Origin: Actinomycetota bacterium
Lineage (GTDB): Bacteria; Actinomycetota; Acidimicrobiia; Acidimicrobiales; Ilumatobacteraceae
Direction: 5' to 3'
NCBI GenBank assembly: GCA_005793785.1
Contig: SXPW01000125.1
Location: 1 to 8,922, forward strand
Length of the DNA stretch: 8,922 nt
Under the pieces are notes generated by a model. The model did not search any database, was not told the DNA's origin, and saw nothing but the letters and a program-made list of their open reading frames with translations. A program made the translations under genes and the position numbers. Below, one piece after another: positions 6,985-8,922 of the stretch (positions are counted from its first letter, which is position 1; each line of letters opens with the position of its first letter).

Positions 6985-7026
6985 GGTGTGTCGTACGAAA
7001 CTACTTCCTAATGCGAGGATGTACGG
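6985..7026. promoter_or_regulatory. Bidirectional start region between uppS and its degenerate paralogue
   Basis: 42 bp separate the two divergent starts (53 or more if the paralogue starts at the ATG at 7045). On the minus strand, TAGTTT (complement of 6998-7003) fits TAnnnT. It would place transcription start near 6990, giving uppS a leader of only about 6 nt; no Shine-Dalgarno sequence precedes uppS. On the plus strand, GCGAGGA at 7013-7019 is a good ribosome binding site 7 nt before the GTG at 7027. A perfect 8-bp palindrome TCGTACGA lies at 6991-6998. The arrangement would let both genes be controlled from one site. Confidence 0.35.
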
Positions 7027-7602
7027 GTGGTGTCCAGCGCGAAGATGTCGCACCTCCTCGTGTGTGCAGGTTCGGTGGGGGAGTGGCAGCGCACGTCGGA
7101 CGACGATTGGCGCCTGAGATTGGACATCGTCGGTCATGCGGCACAAGTCGGCGGCGCCGAATGGGCGACGATCGTGCCGGTGTCGGCGCATCCGGGTGAC
7201 GATCCGGAAATAATCCGTACTCGACTCGAGGAATCGTGTGGCGGGGTGCGGTACGCGCAACGAGTCGTCGTCCTCGGTGCCGATGGCGTCACCGTCGTGG
7301 TGGATCCGTCGGCAGACGGTCAACGACGAATCGTCGACGCCGCGGCCCGAGTGGCCGCTTCGAGCAGCGTGACGGAGGATCGGTTGTCGGCGGCGATCAC
7401 CGCACCGGCCCCGAGCGAACCCGATCTCGTCGTGGTGCTGAGCGATGCCACCACGATGCCGTCTTCCCTCGTATGGGAACTGGCCTATGCGGAGATCGTG
7501 TTCCTCAACGTCCCGTGGTCCGAACTCAATGCAGAACACCTGGAGATGGCCATCGACGACTTCACGAGGCGCGACCGACGTTTCGGGGGAGTCGACTCGT
7601 AG
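7027..7602 (+). CDS. Degenerate UppS paralogue, putative non-catalytic cis-prenyltransferase partner subunit
   Basis: A 191-residue protein (GTG at 7027, with GCGAGGA upstream; an ATG at 7045 gives 185 residues). It aligns by eye along most of its length with the neighbouring UppS. SHLLVCAGSVGEW stands opposite AHVACIMDGNGRW, so the catalytic Asp has become Gly. VSAHPGDD stands opposite FSTENW. VVDPSADGQRRIVDAAARVA stands opposite the segment VAFDYGSRVEITRAARRIA. SDATTMPSSLVWELAYAEIVF stands opposite the RTSGE-to-YFTD segment. Catalytic and substrate-binding motifs are lost, but the AYAE glutamate (Glu156) and a C-terminal RRDRRFGG with an R-x-G (185-187) are kept. This pattern resembles eukaryotic NgBR/Nus1, the non-catalytic subunit of heteromeric cis-prenyltransferases. 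It overlaps recO by one base in TAGTG and sits where uppS often lies, beside recO. The fold assignment is fairly secure; the partner role is inferred. A purely regulatory or decaying paralogue is the alternative. Confidence 0.78.
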   Translation: MVSSAKMSHLLVCAGSVGEWQRTSDDDWRLRLDIVGHAAQVGGAEWATIVPVSAHPGDDPEIIRTRLEESCGGVRYAQRVVVLGADGVTVVVDPSADGQRRIVDAAARVAASSSVTEDRLSAAITAPAPSEPDLVVVLSDATTMPSSLVWELAYAEIVFLNVPWSELNAEHLEMAIDDFTRRDRRFGGVDS

Positions 7603-8333
7603 TGCCCGTCTATCGAGACGTCGGCGTCGTGTTGCGCACGCACAAACTCGGCGAGTCCGATCGAATCGTCACGCTCATCACCCAGGACTCCGGCAAGGTA
7701 CGCGCCGTCGCCAAGGGTGTTCGCAAGACGCACTCCCGGTTCGGTTCGCGATTGGAGCCGATGAGTCACGTGCAGGTCCAGTTGTACCGCGGTCGCGAAC
7801 TCGACATCGTGAACCAGGTCGAACTCATCGAGATCGTCACGTCCACACGAGCGCACCTCGAGGCGACCACCGACGGGTTGGCGATGTGCGAAGTGGTCGA
7901 GCAACTCGCGCACGACCGGTCACCGAGCCCGCATTTGTACCGGATGCTGGTGGGTGCACTCCGCCAACTCAACGTGTCGTACTCGCCACTCCTGCTACCG
8001 GCGTTGCAGTTGCGCCTTCTCGCCGAGGAGGGGGTGGGATTGTGCGTCGATCGCTGCGTTTCTTGCGGCAGCGTCGACGACCTCGACGTCATCGACATCG
8101 CTGCCGGCGGTACGCAATGCGGCACGCATCGTCGGGGCATGTCGGTGTCGAAATCGGCGCTCGCAGTCCTTCGGTCGATTGACGCGGGGCGAATCACCTC
8201 CGTGTTGAGCCAAGCGGAGCACACGGATGTCGTCGTACGTGAGGTCACGACGATCGGACGCAGTGCGATGGAACACCACCTGGAACGTCGCATCCGCTCA
8301 TCGTCGTTGTTCGAGGCTCCTCGAGTGGGCTGA
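7602..8333 (+). CDS. recO: DNA repair protein RecO
   Basis: A 243-residue RecO, close to the usual length of about 240-270. The N-terminal OB-fold begins with YRDVGVVLRTHKLGESDRIVTL (residues 4-25), which is typical of the family, and continues with GKVRAVAKGVRK (31-42) and RFGSRLEP (46-53). The helical C-terminal part has a zinc-site-like cluster with Cys148, Cys152, Cys155 and Cys173, plus His176. RecO anneals single strands and, with RecR, loads RecA onto SSB-coated DNA in gap repair. The GTG at 7602-7604 shares its G with the TAG stop of the UppS paralogue, so translation is probably coupled to it. This start gives the canonical N-terminus. The open frame extends much further upstream but only as an antiphase shadow of the UppS paralogue. 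glyS follows 17 nt after the stop. Confidence 0.95.
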   Translation: MPVYRDVGVVLRTHKLGESDRIVTLITQDSGKVRAVAKGVRKTHSRFGSRLEPMSHVQVQLYRGRELDIVNQVELIEIVTSTRAHLEATTDGLAMCEVVEQLAHDRSPSPHLYRMLVGALRQLNVSYSPLLLPALQLRLLAEEGVGLCVDRCVSCGSVDDLDVIDIAAGGTQCGTHRRGMSVSKSALAVLRSIDAGRITSVLSQAEHTDVVVREVTTIGRSAMEHHLERRIRSSSLFEAPRVG

Positions 8334-8337
8334 CTAC

Positions 8338-8350
8338 TAGCCTGAATTGC
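8338..8350 (+). promoter_or_regulatory. Candidate leaderless promoter of glyS
   Basis: TAGCCT at 8338-8343 fits the TAnnnT -10 pattern. It is followed by exactly 7 nt and then the GTG start at 8351, the geometry expected when transcription begins at the first base of the start codon. There is no Shine-Dalgarno sequence in the 17-nt gap after recO. No -35 element is apparent. Leaderless transcripts are common in actinobacteria, which supports the reading but does not prove it. Confidence 0.4.
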
Positions 8351-8922
8351 GTGCCTGCCAAGGATCTCGATCAGATCGTCAACTTGGCCAAGCGGCGCGG
8401 ATTTGCGTTTCCGAGTGCCGAAATCTACGGTGGATTTCGTTCGTCGTACGATTACGGTCCGCTCGGCGCACTCATGTTGCGCAATGTGAAGGACGCATGG
8501 ATTCGGACCATGGTGCAATCCCGGAACGACGTCGTGCTGATCGACGCAGCGATCTTGAATCCACCCCAAACGTTCGAGGCGAGTGGCCACCTCTCGAACT
8601 TCAGCGATCCACTCGTGGATTGCACGGTGTGCAAACGGCGGTTCCGTGAAGATCAACTGGAGTCGCGCGACTGTCCGCAGAAGATGAAGGGCTGCTCGTT
8701 CACGGAGGCCCGAGCGTTCAATCTCATGTTCAAGACCCACGCCGGTCCCGTCGAGGGTTCCGGCACCGAGGTCTACCTGCGCCCGGAAACAGCCCAGGGC
8801 ATGTTCGTCAATTTTTCCAACGTCCTGTCCACCAGTCGGAAGAAGCCACCGTTCGGTATCGCGCAGGTGGGCAAGAGTTTTCGCAACGAGATCACGCCGG
8901 GGACCTTCATCTTCCGCACCCG
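8351..8922 (+). CDS. glyS: Glycyl-tRNA synthetase, alpha2 type, partial (3' end beyond the right edge)
   Basis: The first 190 codons of the homodimeric class II glycyl-tRNA synthetase, from the GTG at 8351; the frame is open to the window end. Recognisable parts are NLAKRRGFAFPSAEIYGG (11-28), YDYGPLGA (33-40), the block EASGHLSNFSDPLVDC (76-91), RPETAQGMF (144-152) and the motif 2 region QVGKSFRNEITPGTF (172-186). Cys91, Cys94, Cys108 and Cys115 form the cysteine cluster of the insertion that binds zinc in many members. The enzyme charges tRNA-Gly with glycine in the cytosol. The alpha2 type, rather than alpha2beta2, agrees with an actinobacterial origin. The start has no Shine-Dalgarno sequence, and a -10-like TAGCCT ends 7 nt before it, suggesting a leaderless transcript. 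It follows recO by 17 nt, an order also seen in related genomes. Confidence 0.96.
   Translation, partial: MPAKDLDQIVNLAKRRGFAFPSAEIYGGFRSSYDYGPLGALMLRNVKDAWIRTMVQSRNDVVLIDAAILNPPQTFEASGHLSNFSDPLVDCTVCKRRFREDQLESRDCPQKMKGCSFTEARAFNLMFKTHAGPVEGSGTEVYLRPETAQGMFVNFSNVLSTSRKKPPFGIAQVGKSFRNEITPGTFIFRT

Noticed and set aside
6985..7539. Upstream extension of the uppS reading frame on the minus strand
   Set aside because: The added 185 residues show no family resemblance and run antisense to the UppS paralogue; the ATG at 6984 gives the standard UppS N-terminus.
7236..7601. Upstream extension of the recO frame
   Set aside because: It is an Arg-rich out-of-frame reading of the UppS paralogue; RecO's conserved N-terminus begins right at the GTG at 7602.

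Overview
The window is GC-rich, densely packed bacterial DNA. It most likely comes from an actinomycete-type organism (Actinomycetota), and my best guess is the class Acidimicrobiia. This placement is inferred from gene content and order: an era / recO / uppS / glyS neighbourhood, a MtrA/MtrB-like two-component system with a GerMN lipoprotein (the LpqB-like role), an alpha2-type glycyl-tRNA synthetase, a mycobacterial-type short MaoC hydratase, and frequent GTG or apparently leaderless starts. No rRNA, tRNA, CRISPR array, insertion sequence or phage gene is visible. The largest non-coding gap is about 170 bp.

Layout from left to right. (1) 1-616, minus strand: a small four-helix membrane protein of unknown function, followed 3 nt later by a MaoC-type (R)-hydratase that runs off the left edge. 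(2) 654-1493, plus strand: the ribosome-assembly GTPase Era. (3) 1505-3558, minus strand: a sensor histidine kinase followed by a GerMN lipoprotein, joined by a 4-nt ATGA overlap. (4) 3730-4419, plus strand: the OmpR/MtrA-like response regulator, transcribed divergently from its likely kinase across a 171-bp region that holds a large inverted repeat. (5) 4403-6984, minus strand: uppS followed by a DinG/XPD-type iron-sulphur helicase, again with an ATGA overlap. The helicase and response regulator 3' ends overlap by 17 bp. (6) 7027-8922, plus strand: a degenerate UppS paralogue, then recO (one-base TAGTG overlap), then the start of glyS, which is cut by the right edge.

The main observation is the divergent pair at 6295-7602. 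The minus-strand UppS keeps the catalytic DGNGRW, FSTENW and RTSGESR motifs. However, it has Arg where the family has the conserved Glu of the YAE motif, and it ends before the C-terminal R-x-G tail. The plus-strand neighbour can be aligned to it almost end to end. It has lost DGNGRW, FSTENW and RTSGE, but keeps exactly the two elements the other lacks: YAE and a C-terminal RRFGG. This complementary division resembles the eukaryotic heteromeric cis-prenyltransferase (DHDDS/Rer2 plus NgBR/Nus1). It suggests that a bacterial undecaprenyl (or related polyprenyl) diphosphate synthase here works as an obligate two-gene heteromer. This is an inference from sequence and needs structural and biochemical testing.

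The other genes are housekeeping: ribosome assembly (Era), recombination repair (RecO), DNA unwinding and repair (DinG-like), translation (GlyRS) and envelope-linked signalling (MtrAB/LpqB-like). The cis-prenyltransferase pair would supply the lipid carrier for cell-wall synthesis.
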